Shown: positions 26,044 to 35,800 of the stretch, piece by piece
Layout of the letters: the number at the start of each line of letters is the position of its first letter
Position numbering within the stretch: the first letter of the stretch is position 1
Source: JAPPLB01 sp965218555
GTDB taxonomy: Bacteria > Acidobacteriota > Terriglobia > Bryobacterales > UBA6623
DNA: 64,000 bases
Reading direction: 5' to 3'
NCBI GenBank assembly: GCA_965218555.1
Contig: OZ244625.1
Location: 1,364,001 to 1,428,000 of the forward strand
Notes under the pieces: model-generated
What the model was told of the DNA's origin: nothing
Databases searched by the model: none
What the model saw: the letters and a program-made list of their open reading frames with translations, nothing else
Translations under genes and position numbers: made by a program

Positions 26044-27500
26044 CAAGCCGTCGAAAGTGCAATGTCCTGCACGGCGGGCGAGAAACCACGATCTTCGGTT
26101 TCCAGTCGCGCTCGAATCTGCAGGAAAGCGGCCGTCTCGTGTTGTACCGCCGAACCCGTGGGGTCCGGGTGGGGATCGGACCACTCGCTCCAGGCGGCAT
26201 CGGGGTTTTTCGTGTTGCCGGCTCTGGTCTGGATGCGAACCCGGGCCAAGGGCCGGCCCTTTGCATATCCGAGCGACCCGTACCCGTCTCCGCAGTACCA
26301 CATGTGATGCTCGCCGTCTACCTGCAACACTTCCGGATACTCAGCCATCTTGCTGTCCCACCCGGAGGCCGAAGGGCCGACAACCGGGTTCTTGGGGAAG
26401 CGGTCCCACAAAATACCGTCTCGCGATTCGGCGTAGCAGATCCGGTAGTCCCCCGCCTTTCTGCCTTCCCCGTACCCTTTCGCGCTGTACCACATCTTGA
26501 AGAGGCCGTCTTCATAAAGGACGTGGGGCGCGGCCGCCAGGAAAGCTTCGGCCTCGAGATAGGGATTGAAGGACAACACCGGATTGCGCTCGAACTTTTT
26601 CCACGTGTGTCCGTCTTCTGACGTCGCCAGACAAACGCTTGCCAGGTAAGGAACCTGTTCGATGCCTCCGTACCACATCATCCATTGCTCGCCGACACGC
26701 AATACACTGCACGAGCTGGCCGTGAAAGCGTCATAGCTCCCCAAGGGACCGTGTGGGATCACCGCTTCCTTCGAGAAGTGCCGCCACGTCAGACCCCCGT
26801 CAGCACTCTCGGCGAGGCCGATCTGATGAACCGGCATGCGGCCCTGCTTTGCTGTTGGATGATAGCCCACATAATACATGTGCCAGTGGGTATCGGTGAC
26901 AGGGACCACTTCCGGGCCGATGACGCCGTTTTCGTCAAACGCTCCAGATGCGCCGGCCGTCAAGATGGGCTTGGGATGTTTCTCCCAGCGGTGCGGATCT
27001 GACAGAGGCGCGGTGGCCATCCCAACGGCGGTTTTCGATCCCTTCGGACGCGAGCCGTAGTAGAGGCGGAACTCGTCACCGGCCCGCAGGAGGCTAGGCG
27101 AGGTGAGGCTGCCGGCATCCCAGTTGCCGGGCGGCGGCGGCCCGAGAATCGGATTCCGAGGGTGCTTCTCCCAAGCGAGGGGAGTCGTCCAGCGCTCCCG
27201 CCAGCTTAGGCGCAGCGAAGGCATGCCCTTGATGGAGACAGGTTGCGAGAGGAACGAGCCGGCTGGCCGGTGGGAACCGTCGGATCCCTTCGCCAGCGTG
27301 ATGCCGTCGAGGGCAGCGTTGACCTCGGTGTCCTCGAAGATGCCTTGTCGTAACTGATCCGGAGTCGGATGGAATAGGACACTGCGACTGTGTTTCGCGC
27401 CCGCGGCGGCGGGCGGCGAGGCGTGGAGCGATCTTGGAGCCGAGGCGGCGGCCGATGCCATGGCCGCAGCGGTCCACAGAAATGACCTGCGAGTTGTCAT
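26043..27500 (-). CDS. Tat-exported beta-propeller protein, glycosidase-like
   Basis: 485 residues with MTTRRSFLWTAAAMASAAAS, a twin-arginine signal peptide. The C-terminal two-thirds repeats propeller strands such as FRLYYGSRP, WHMYYVGYH, WMMWYGG, FKMWYSAKG and HHMWYCGDG separated by about 60 residues, giving five or more blades as in GH43/GH32/GH130-like proteins. An N-terminal region before residue 110 is extra and beta-rich. Substrate and catalysis are unknown. It shares its strand and close spacing with the downstream propeller, TPR and ABC genes. Confidence 0.8.
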   Translation of the reverse strand: MTTRRSFLWTAAAMASAAASAPRSLHASPPAAAGAKHSRSVLFHPTPDQLRQGIFEDTEVNAALDGITLAKGSDGSHRPAGSFLSQPVSIKGMPSLRLSWRERWTTPLAWEKHPRNPILGPPPPGNWDAGSLTSPSLLRAGDEFRLYYGSRPKGSKTAVGMATAPLSDPHRWEKHPKPILTAGASGAFDENGVIGPEVVPVTDTHWHMYYVGYHPTAKQGRMPVHQIGLAESADGGLTWRHFSKEAVIPHGPLGSYDAFTASSCSVLRVGEQWMMWYGGIEQVPYLASVCLATSEDGHTWKKFERNPVLSFNPYLEAEAFLAAAPHVLYEDGLFKMWYSAKGYGEGRKAGDYRICYAESRDGILWDRFPKNPVVGPSASGWDSKMAEYPEVLQVDGEHHMWYCGDGYGSLGYAKGRPLARVRIQTRAGNTKNPDAAWSEWSDPHPDPTGSAVQHETAAFLQIRARLETEDRGFSPAVQDIALSTA

Positions 27501-27648
27501 GCTTGTTTCGGCGAGCTTTCCTCACTCGGATTTTGTACGACCGAGCTGACAAACAACGGGTCTAGGGCCGGCAGCCGCCGTTCGGGCCACGGCTTGCCAA
27601 TCCCAGACCCGCCTGTACTGCAATCCTCTTCAGCGTTTCCCTTTCCGC

Positions 27649-30600
27649 TCAGAAACTCAACTTGAGCGAGAATTGAACGCGGCGCGGGTCGAAAGCCCTG
27701 CTGACCACGCCTCGCCCGCCCGAGCGCATGTTGCGGTTCGGGATGCTGAAATTCGCATGATTGGGCAGATTGAAGGCTTCGGCCCGGAACTGCAGCCTCA
27801 GCTCTTCTGTCAGCATGAAGTTCTTGTAGAGGCCGACGTCGATGCTCACGTTTCCGTCGGCACGGATGATGTTCCTCCCGGCGTCCCCGAACAGGAACAG
27901 CCCCGGTTGTGCAAAGCAGTCCGTGTCGAACCATCGATCCAAGCTCTGGTTCGAGAGCCTCCCGTCGCAAAGCCGATCGGGGCGTCCACCTCCGGCCCCG
28001 TTCGTACGGCTCCCATGACTCACCGTGAATGGGTAGCCGCTCTGGAGCGCTATGATGCCCGTAAGCTGCCAACCACCCAGGATATAACTCGCAGGTCCGG
28101 TCTCGAACATGCCGTGTCCCGGCCCCCAGGGAAGCTCCCAAACATAGTTGAAAACGAGCCGCTGAGGAATATCGAAAGCCGAAAGTCCCCGTTGCGATCG
28201 GTGGACGTCAAACGAGTTCTCCGCGCCTGATCCGTCGCCGCTGGAGCCGACATCGGTGGAAGCGTGGTCAATCGACTTGCTGACCGTGTAGGACAACGCA
28301 AAACCCACACCCTCGGAGAACCGCTTCTCCAGTCTCGCCTGCAAGGAGTGATAGGAAGAGTTGCCGCCCGTATAGAACGAGCGTACCAGGCCCACGTCCC
28401 TGAAAGGCCGGCGCGTCTGACAATTTCCCGGGCCGGGTGGACAGACGTTTTCCGTATAAAACACCGTCTGCTGCCGGCCTGCCGAGCCTACGTAGGCCAC
28501 GTCCAGCAGCAGGTCGTCTTTCAGGGTGTGCTGGAAGCCTTGGTTCCACATCATGATGTAGGGGTTCTTCAGCCCGACCAGTGGCCTTGCCTTCCACAGC
28601 GAGGTCGAGATGGTCCGGGCAGCGCCGGTGAATCCAACGTCCCAATTGATCGACGGGATTTCCGGATCGATGTTGGGACCCTGGCTGGGGAAAAACAGAA
28701 ACGGCGAGCTGAAGCTGGAAAGGCTTTCATGACGCGTCGGGTTCATCCCGTTGAAGATACCGAACGCACCTCGACTGACGGTCTTGCTGCTGATCTGATA
28801 GGCGTAACCGAATCGCGGCGCAAAATTCATCTTGTCCGACTGATAGAGCCCCCGATTGGGCGTGGTGCGATAAGGAAAAGGAGGATGGAAAGGCGAAGTC
28901 GCTCCCGTATTCGGATCCTTGATAACCAGAGGGGCGTTGTCGGGATAAACGACCTCCCCGTTGGCCGGGTCCCAACTGGCGACACGGTCCTGCTTGTCCC
29001 TCAAGGGCTGCGCGTAGTCGTACCGCACACCGAGGTTCAAACTGAGGTTCCGAGTGACCTTCCAGTCATCCTGGAAGTAGATTCCGTGCTGCTGTCCATA
29101 GAGGTAGTTCGAGTCAAAAACTTCCCATTTGCTCACGCCGTTCAGGTCGCCTAACAGGAATTGTGCGAAAGCGTCTCCCGGGCCGGCCTGCTGGCTCAGC
29201 CCCACGTACTGGCCGCTGGAGCTGTAGCTCCCCGGGCAGAAGCAGAACTGCAGAAAGCCGTTGATCAACTGACCGCTCCACCCCATTTTCATGCTGTGGT
29301 TACCCTTGTTCCAGGTGAGCGAGTTGGCCAACTGGTAGACCGAATTCCAGTAGATGCTGGTTCGGCCTTCGGAAGGGAAGTTGTATCCGCTAACTCTCAG
29401 GGTCGGCCAGGCGGCGAACCTCTCTCGGTTTTCCGAGCCCGGAATGCCCCACCGCTCCGCCTCGAACAGGGTCCCCTGGTTGCGCCCGATCTCGTTGTGC
29501 TGGTAGCGGACGAACCCTCCCCGAATCTCGTTCAGCAGATTGGGAGAAAAGATGTGCGTATAGGCGAAGCTCATGTGCTGGGAGCGGTCATTGAACTGTG
29601 CGCCCCCGACGTCTTTGAATCCCCCTGTGCCCGTCCCTACACCGGATACGCCACCGACCGACGGGAAAGCACTTTTGCGGTCGGTGATGTTGTAGCTGAA
29701 CATCAGGGTGTCATTCTCACTGAACAGATGATCGAGTCGCCCGTTGTATTGGTTGATATCATCTTCGGCGCTCGCACCGGTGATCAGATTGCGCGCGGGG
29801 TCGCCGGGGTTGTTGACGGGATCCACAAACGTCATGATGTCCGCGGAAACCGGATGGATGCGGTCTCTCGGGACCGTGTTGTTGGGGAAAGGCTGCCGCT
29901 CGCGGGTGTTCGGATTGAAGGTGAGCGGGTCGTGGATGATGCCGAACCTGCCGGGGTCAAAGATCCCATTGCGCTGCTCGTCGGTCGGCACGATGTTGAC
30001 GGCCGTTCGAGCCTCCCGGGTGCGCAGGCCTTCATAGGCGAAAAAGCCGAAGGTCTTGTTCTTGACGATCGGCCCGCCCACCGTTCCTCCGTACTGATTC
30101 TGCCGATACGGCGGGGTGTCCGGTGAGATGGAGAAGAAGTTCCGGCCGTCCAGTGCGGAGTTCCGGAAAAACTCATAGATGGTGCTGTGAAGCTTGTTCG
30201 TGCCCGACTTGATCGCCAGGTTCACCACGACGCCGCCCTTGGTCGGAAGCTCGGCCGAGTAGTTGCTGGTCTGGATCTTGAACTCCTGAATGGCCTCTAC
30301 GTTCGGCCGTACGGCGAGGTTGTTGTTCTGCGGGTCCATGTTGGTGATGCCGTGCAGGGAGACCTGCTGGTACTCCTGGCGGGTGCCCATCGCCGACACG
30401 GACGTGAACTGCCCCTGATTTCGTTCAAGAAAGGTCCCCGGCATGGGTGGAACGACGCCGGGCTGCAGCAAGGCCAATTGCAGAAACTCTCGCTTGTTGA
30501 GCGGGAGCTCGACAATCTGCTTGTTCTCGATCACGGTCCCAACGTCAGACGTGTCGGAGGCGAGCAGAGGTGCCGTACCTTCGACCGTCACGATTTCCGT

Positions 30601-30936
30601 GACCTCGCCAGGCCTCAGTTCAAGATTCACGCGTGCCGTTTGGTCAAGCTGGAGGACGATGTCGCTTACTTCCTGCTTGCTGAATCCCTCCAGTACAGCG
30701 GCGACGCTGTAACGGCCTATGGCAACGTTGGGGATGGTGTAGTCTCCCCGCTCATTGGTTGCAGTGATGCGGACCCTGCCGGTGTCCACGTGTGTGGCGG
30801 TGACCTCCGCGCCGGGTATGACCGCGCCGGTCTGGTCGGTCACCGTGCCGACGATCGTTGCGGTCGACGTCTGTCCGTAGAGCGGGGACAGAACGAACAG
30901 CGTAAGCAAAACACATGCGGCGATACGAAACCTCAT
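27649..30936 (-). CDS. TonB-dependent receptor, Oar-like, with carboxypeptidase regulatory-like domain
   Basis: 1095 residues. A signal peptide ends near SPLYGQ; next comes a CarboxypepD_reg-like domain (about residues 25-115, GTVTDQTGAVIPGAEV), a plug (about 125-260, ending near TKGGVVVNLAIKSGTN), then a long beta-barrel finishing in Phe (FSLKLSF), the outer-membrane signature. Oar-like receptors of this length are greatly expanded in Acidobacteriota and import large organic ligands. It is the first gene of a minus-strand series ending in ABC ATPases, 148 bases before the propeller gene, and likely supplies the outer-membrane step of that pathway. Confidence 0.92.
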   Translation of the reverse strand: MRFRIAACVLLTLFVLSPLYGQTSTATIVGTVTDQTGAVIPGAEVTATHVDTGRVRITATNERGDYTIPNVAIGRYSVAAVLEGFSKQEVSDIVLQLDQTARVNLELRPGEVTEIVTVEGTAPLLASDTSDVGTVIENKQIVELPLNKREFLQLALLQPGVVPPMPGTFLERNQGQFTSVSAMGTRQEYQQVSLHGITNMDPQNNNLAVRPNVEAIQEFKIQTSNYSAELPTKGGVVVNLAIKSGTNKLHSTIYEFFRNSALDGRNFFSISPDTPPYRQNQYGGTVGGPIVKNKTFGFFAYEGLRTREARTAVNIVPTDEQRNGIFDPGRFGIIHDPLTFNPNTRERQPFPNNTVPRDRIHPVSADIMTFVDPVNNPGDPARNLITGASAEDDINQYNGRLDHLFSENDTLMFSYNITDRKSAFPSVGGVSGVGTGTGGFKDVGGAQFNDRSQHMSFAYTHIFSPNLLNEIRGGFVRYQHNEIGRNQGTLFEAERWGIPGSENRERFAAWPTLRVSGYNFPSEGRTSIYWNSVYQLANSLTWNKGNHSMKMGWSGQLINGFLQFCFCPGSYSSSGQYVGLSQQAGPGDAFAQFLLGDLNGVSKWEVFDSNYLYGQQHGIYFQDDWKVTRNLSLNLGVRYDYAQPLRDKQDRVASWDPANGEVVYPDNAPLVIKDPNTGATSPFHPPFPYRTTPNRGLYQSDKMNFAPRFGYAYQISSKTVSRGAFGIFNGMNPTRHESLSSFSSPFLFFPSQGPNIDPEIPSINWDVGFTGAARTISTSLWKARPLVGLKNPYIMMWNQGFQHTLKDDLLLDVAYVGSAGRQQTVFYTENVCPPGPGNCQTRRPFRDVGLVRSFYTGGNSSYHSLQARLEKRFSEGVGFALSYTVSKSIDHASTDVGSSGDGSGAENSFDVHRSQRGLSAFDIPQRLVFNYVWELPWGPGHGMFETGPASYILGGWQLTGIIALQSGYPFTVSHGSRTNGAGGGRPDRLCDGRLSNQSLDRWFDTDCFAQPGLFLFGDAGRNIIRADGNVSIDVGLYKNFMLTEELRLQFRAEAFNLPNHANFSIPNRNMRSGGRGVVSRAFDPRRVQFSLKLSF

Positions 30937-31348
30937 TTTTCCCCCCCGTTGGGTATGGTCTACGTCTATCGCAAATGTGTCGTTATTTGTCTGTCGTCGA
31001 TGCTGTCGTACTCCTTCCGGCGGCAGACAGGATGGTTACCCCTGCGAAGGACGTCGCGCAACCTGTACCATGTCGAGATCGCGTGTGTCAAGTGCGCTTC
31101 TGGATCTGAGCAACTCCGTTCAGCATGCTGAAAAAAGAATGGCCGCGGAGTCATCCCCCCATCTTTCAGGCGAACTGTGGACAAAATACTGGACTGCATG
31201 TCTCACCAAGTGGCGAGGCGAAGACCGTGCGGGTCAAGAGACACGAATCACGAGACACGAATCACGGCCTTTTTCCATCGAGCATGGCAAGCCGGCGCAA
31301 CGAAGTCATGGCGGCCATATCGCGTGCTTCGGCCGGGTCCGTAGACAG
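30937..31348. other. Divergent intergenic region with MITE copy 3
   Basis: This stretch separates the TonB receptor (-) from the metallo-beta-lactamase gene (+) and must hold both promoters. The part from 31191 onward is a MITE-like repeat; 30937-31190 shows no gene and no repeat recognised elsewhere in the window. Confidence 0.5.
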
Positions 31349-31354
31349 ATGTCC
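31191..31354 (-). mobile_element. MITE-like element, copy 3 (about 164 bp), overlapping a gene start
   Basis: The left end GGACTGCATGTCTCACC matches the ends of copies 1 and 2. On the minus strand it contains GCCGCCATGACTTCGTTGCG and TGATTCGTGTCTCGTGATTC as in copy 1. The right end, GACAGATGTCC on the plus strand, is degenerate. Its last six bases contain the ATG start codon (31349-31351) of the downstream hydrolase. Confidence 0.7.
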
Positions 31355-32359
31355 GTGAAGCTCCTTCGACTGTGGCTGCTGATAGCCTTCGTGTCGCTGG
31401 TTCTACTGAGCCTTGGGCCGGTTCGGCGCGTCGAGGCGCAGCCGGGAACCGTGCAACGCATCTCTCCGGGAGTCTGGTTCCGAGAAGGCGAACAGCCCGC
31501 GCAGGCCAAGTCCAACGAGATGAAGGACTCCGGGCACTGCAACAACGTCTTTATCGAGATGGAAGACTACCTCATCGTGGTGGATGCGAACTTCCCGAGC
31601 GGCGCAAAGCTGGCTCTGGCCGACGCCCGGAAGATCTCCACCAAGCCGGTGCGGTACGTCTTCGACACGCACCACCACGCTGACCACGCCTACGGCAATC
31701 CCATCTGGACGAGAAACGGAGCAACCACATTGGCGCACCAGGGCGTCGTTGACGCGATGCGGCGCGTCGAGCCGCACCGCTGGCTTGAAACAGCCGCGGC
31801 CCGCGAAGATGTCCGGCAATTGAATCTCAAGTCTGCCGAGCTGCCCCTCGAAACATTCAGCGAAAGCCCCCACGTGCTCAGCGACGGGACTCGCCGCGTG
31901 GAGTTCCACCACTTCGGCTGGGGCCACACCCGCGGAGACGGCTTTGTCTACCTGCCGCGGGAGAAGATCCTGTGCACGGGGGATGCCGTCGTCAATGGAC
32001 CGTTCAATTACATGCTCGATGCGAACATCAGGAACTGGCCGAACGTCCTACGGGCGGCACGGGATCTCGACGTGGAGACCATCCTTCCCGGCCACGGCGC
32101 TCCTGCCGATGCCGGTCTGCTTGCCGGGCAGATCCGGTTCCTGGAGGCGATCTATCAAGCCGTCGAAGTGGAGATTCGGCGGGGCAAGACGTTGGTCGAT
32201 CTGGTCAAGTTTGACAAAGGTGTTCCCGTGGCGGCATCCCTTCGCCTGCCGGAAGGCCTGAGCGATTGGGTCGGGCATCTCTTCCCTGGACAAGTCCACA
32301 TGATCTATGAGGAAATCAGCCAAGGGAAGCCTCACGGCGACATTGTGGCCGGCGACTGA
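31349..32359 (+). CDS. Exported metallo-beta-lactamase-fold hydrolase
   Basis: 336 residues from MSVKLLRLWLL, whose first 30 residues form a signal peptide ending near VEAQPG. The metal-binding motif THHHADHAYGN (HxHxDH), then GWGHTRGD, the LCTGDAV Asp ligand and LPGHG complete the MBL fold. The family includes glyoxalase II-like, lactonase and alkylsulfatase enzymes; the substrate cannot be told. The open frame extends about 120 codons upstream, but that part is the MITE repeat and is not coding. The start codon and ribosome-binding region therefore lie in MITE-derived DNA. Confidence 0.85.
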   Translation: MSVKLLRLWLLIAFVSLVLLSLGPVRRVEAQPGTVQRISPGVWFREGEQPAQAKSNEMKDSGHCNNVFIEMEDYLIVVDANFPSGAKLALADARKISTKPVRYVFDTHHHADHAYGNPIWTRNGATTLAHQGVVDAMRRVEPHRWLETAAAREDVRQLNLKSAELPLETFSESPHVLSDGTRRVEFHHFGWGHTRGDGFVYLPREKILCTGDAVVNGPFNYMLDANIRNWPNVLRAARDLDVETILPGHGAPADAGLLAGQIRFLEAIYQAVEVEIRRGKTLVDLVKFDKGVPVAASLRLPEGLSDWVGHLFPGQVHMIYEEISQGKPHGDIVAGD

Positions 32360-32886
32360 ATGCCGAGTCGCCGGCCCGCCGGACGAGGCTGATGGCGCAG
32401 GCGGTGGCAGGGTAATGGACTGGATTGGCGACGAACCGACCGCGTCGTCGCCCGGCGCGATGATGAAGGACGACGCCGAACCGGCTCGCCCTTGCGGCTG
32501 GATACGGATTTGATCCTGCCCCGGCCAGACCTGAGCGGGTTCGGCCGGCCGGTCCGATCATACGAAACGGAAGGCTACGGTCGGCGACAGGCTGCCGTGT
32601 CATTGTTTTCGGGTTTCTGTCGCAGTTTGAGGGCGTTTGCGCATCGCGGATTAGGTTTTATGCTCGTGCTGCGCGATGTGTGCATGCGCTCGTGTGCAGA
32701 TCCGACCTGGCAGGCCCCTCGTTGGGGGCAGGAAGCGGCTGGCCGCCGCCAAAATCGGCGTTTGCGGGCTCGTGGCAGCGCTTTACGGCCCCCTGTGCAT
32801 TAGATAAGCAAATAAGATGATGCTACCGGCTTTTGGCCGTCTCAGCAGAAGAGGAACTTGAGGGCTGTCTACGGCTCGGAACAGCG
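32360..32886. other. Intergenic region, no gene recognised
   Basis: About 530 bases between the MBL gene and the helicase. Open frames here are short and lack family-like sequence. No repeat shared with the rest of the window and no clear terminator was seen. The region must contain the helicase promoter. Confidence 0.5.
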
Positions 32887-35800
32887 ATGAATTACCCATT
32901 GAGACACGTCTCCATCCGCGTACCCTGGCATGACACTGGATGGAATGGGAGCGTCTGCACCGCTCCACGACTGAATGGCGCGTGCCTCAAGCTGAAAGGC
33001 ATTGCAGAGAACCGGGATGACGATGCAGAAGAATCCGTCGCGGGAAAGAGCATCAAGGATCTCCCGCAAGCGAAGTGGCCGTCATGTATCGTCGAGCGCG
33101 CCGGTTTCATGGCGCCCTTTGAGTATGTCCGTATGGCCGATCATCCATACAACCGTGGCCCAGAAACGAGACACGGCCACTTCAAGAGAACTCCGCTACG
33201 CCACCCACCATATTCTGCACCGGCAGTTCCCTTCGCCTGGATGCTTCGTGAGGCGATCGAGTCCTTTGGCGAAGAGTACGAGATGAATGTCCGAGCCGAA
33301 CGCGAACCCGATCTGGGCTTCAAGACGCAGTGGGTTCAGGATCACCTGAACCAGATCGCTCTGCTCGACTGTTTCGCCAGCCACCTCAAGCCCGAACGCT
33401 CCCTCTGTTTCTTCTACGCAAAGCAGGTGCCATTCGTGGAGGACTCAACGGGTGGCCGCATCCTGATCGGTGCTGGACGAGTACTGAATGTCGGTGCCAT
33501 ACAGGAGTACGACTACACCACGAAGGATCTCAAAGACAAACTGCGCTCAGTGTTGTGGGAGCGCATGATCCAACACTCGATTCGCCCCGAATTCAAGGAT
33601 GGCTTCTTGCTGCCTTATCATGCGGCCATCGATAAGGCGGCTGAAGATCCAGAGTTCGACCCGGCAAAGATCGCTGCTTTCTCACCAGCCGACCGACTCC
33701 TGGAGTTCTCCCACGCCTCACAATTGGTCAGCCATGACGGAGCTATTGCATCTTTGCTCGCATGCTCCGAATCGCTTCGCAAGGCCGAGGGCGTCCTGCC
33801 AGGGCCGTGGAGCCAGTGCCTGCAGTGGATCGATGCGAGGCTCGGTGAATTATGGAAGGCGCGAGGTCCATGCCCTGGGCTCGGCTCGGCGTTGTCCGCG
33901 TTCGGGTTGGAGTTCGGCACTTTCGTCGCCCGCGCCCTCGCCGAGAAGGCTGGAGACAATGCCGATCCCTGGCCTTTGGTCGCCAAGATGTTTGCCGACC
34001 CCAAGAAGCACGTGCCAGATCCGTTGGCCAAGAGCATCGGCAAGACGCTGTGCAGCAAGTGGTCCCGGCTACCCGATGATCGACGTGCGCTGCTCAAACT
34101 CGTGAGCCGCTTCGATATCACCCCGGAGCAGGCGACCGCACTCTACGTCCAGGAAGAGCGCGCCAAAGCAGGAATCGACACCTGCGATGCGGACATTCTT
34201 GCCAACCCGTACCTGCTCTACGAACTGACGCGCCTGAGCGTCGACCCCGTCAGCGTCTGGACTGTCGACCGGGGTGTCTTTCCAGACGAGGTCATCCGCG
34301 AGAAGCACCCGCTTCCAGCACCGACGGCTTTGGATGCCGGGACAGATGCTCGCCGGATCCGCGCGTTTACGGTCAAAGTTCTTGAAGACGCAGCCACCGC
34401 AGGCAACACGCTCCTTCCTCAGGATCAAGTGGTCCTCGGTATCCGCGGGCTCACTCTCCAGCCATCTTGTGAGGTGGATGCAGACCTGATGAATGTCGCC
34501 AAGGACGATTTTGGAGATGCCATCAGTGAGTTCACCATGGCCAGTGGCGCTCCGGCCCTCCAACTGGGCAGGCTGAGAGAGGTGGGAGAGACTATCAGCA
34601 AGGCGATTGGCAAGCGCATCAAGGGCAAGCGTTTAGCCGTCACTGCCGATTGGCGAAAGATCCTTGACAAACACCTCTCTGCCCACTCGACCGCAGCCCC
34701 CGACAAACTGGAAGAAAAAGCCCGAGAGGAGAAGACAGGGGCACTCACCGAACTCGCTGAGGCGCGGCTCTCCGTTCTGATCGGCCCTGCCGGGACTGGT
34801 AAGACCACCTTGTTGTCGGTACTCTGTTCACACCCGGAAGTCGAAGCGGGAGGAATTCTGCTGCTCGCACCTACCGGAAAGGCCCGCGTGCGTATGGAGC
34901 AGTTCACCAAGGGCCTCAAGCTCAAGGGCTATACCATCGCACAATTCCTGAGCCCGGAACGCTACGACAACGTTAGCGGACGCTATCGCCTTTCTGACAA
35001 ACCTACCGAGGCTGGCGCACGTACGGTCATCATTGACGAGGCTTCGATGCTGACCGAAGAGATGCTTGCGGCGCTGATCCAGGCGCTCAAGGGCGTGCAC
35101 CGGCTCGTTCTCATCGGTGATCCGCGCCAGCTCCCACCGATCGGCGCGGGCCGCCCGTTTGTGGACATCGTCAAGTATCTCGCACCGGAAGGCGTCACCG
35201 AGAAGTTCCCGCGCATCGGCCCCGGCTACGCCGAATTGACCATCCGCCTCCGCCAAGCGAGTGAAGAACGCGAGGACCTTCAGTTCGCCGAGTGGTTCAG
35301 TGGCTCGCCGATTGCGGCGGGCGAGGATGATGTGTTTGACAAAGTGGTACGTAACGGCCGAAGCCGATACATCAGCTTCGTGCAGTGGGAGACCGCTGAC
35401 GATATGCGCTCGTGCCTCATTGACGTTCTGGTTAACGAATTAAAACTCCCCGGCGGCACACTTGCTCTCAAAGGAGCCGATGACATCGCTGGCTTCGACG
35501 CCACGCTCGGAGGCAAGGACTGGAACGGCATGCGCTTCTTTAACCCTCGCAAAGGCGATAATGCCGGTGCTGCTGAGACGGCCGAGGGCTGGCAGATTCT
35601 CTCGCCGGTAAGGTCGGCAGCCCAGGGTGTGCCCGATCTTAATCGTTTCATTCACAAGCAGTTCCGGCAAGCGATGATCGATGCCTCACGCAAGGAGGGG
35701 CGGCAACGCAAGCATCCCAAACCCATGGGGTCCGAAGAGATCGTCTACGGCGACAAGGTCATCAACCTTGTCAACACCGATCCCAGGCTCTCGCGAAACA

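Noticed and set aside
29161..30126. Plus-strand open frame of about 320 codons inside the TonB receptor gene
   Set aside because: It is antisense to a well-conserved receptor and has no family-like motifs.
30977..31348. N-terminal extension of the metallo-beta-lactamase protein
   Set aside because: The extension translates MITE repeat sequence; a proper signal peptide begins at 31349.
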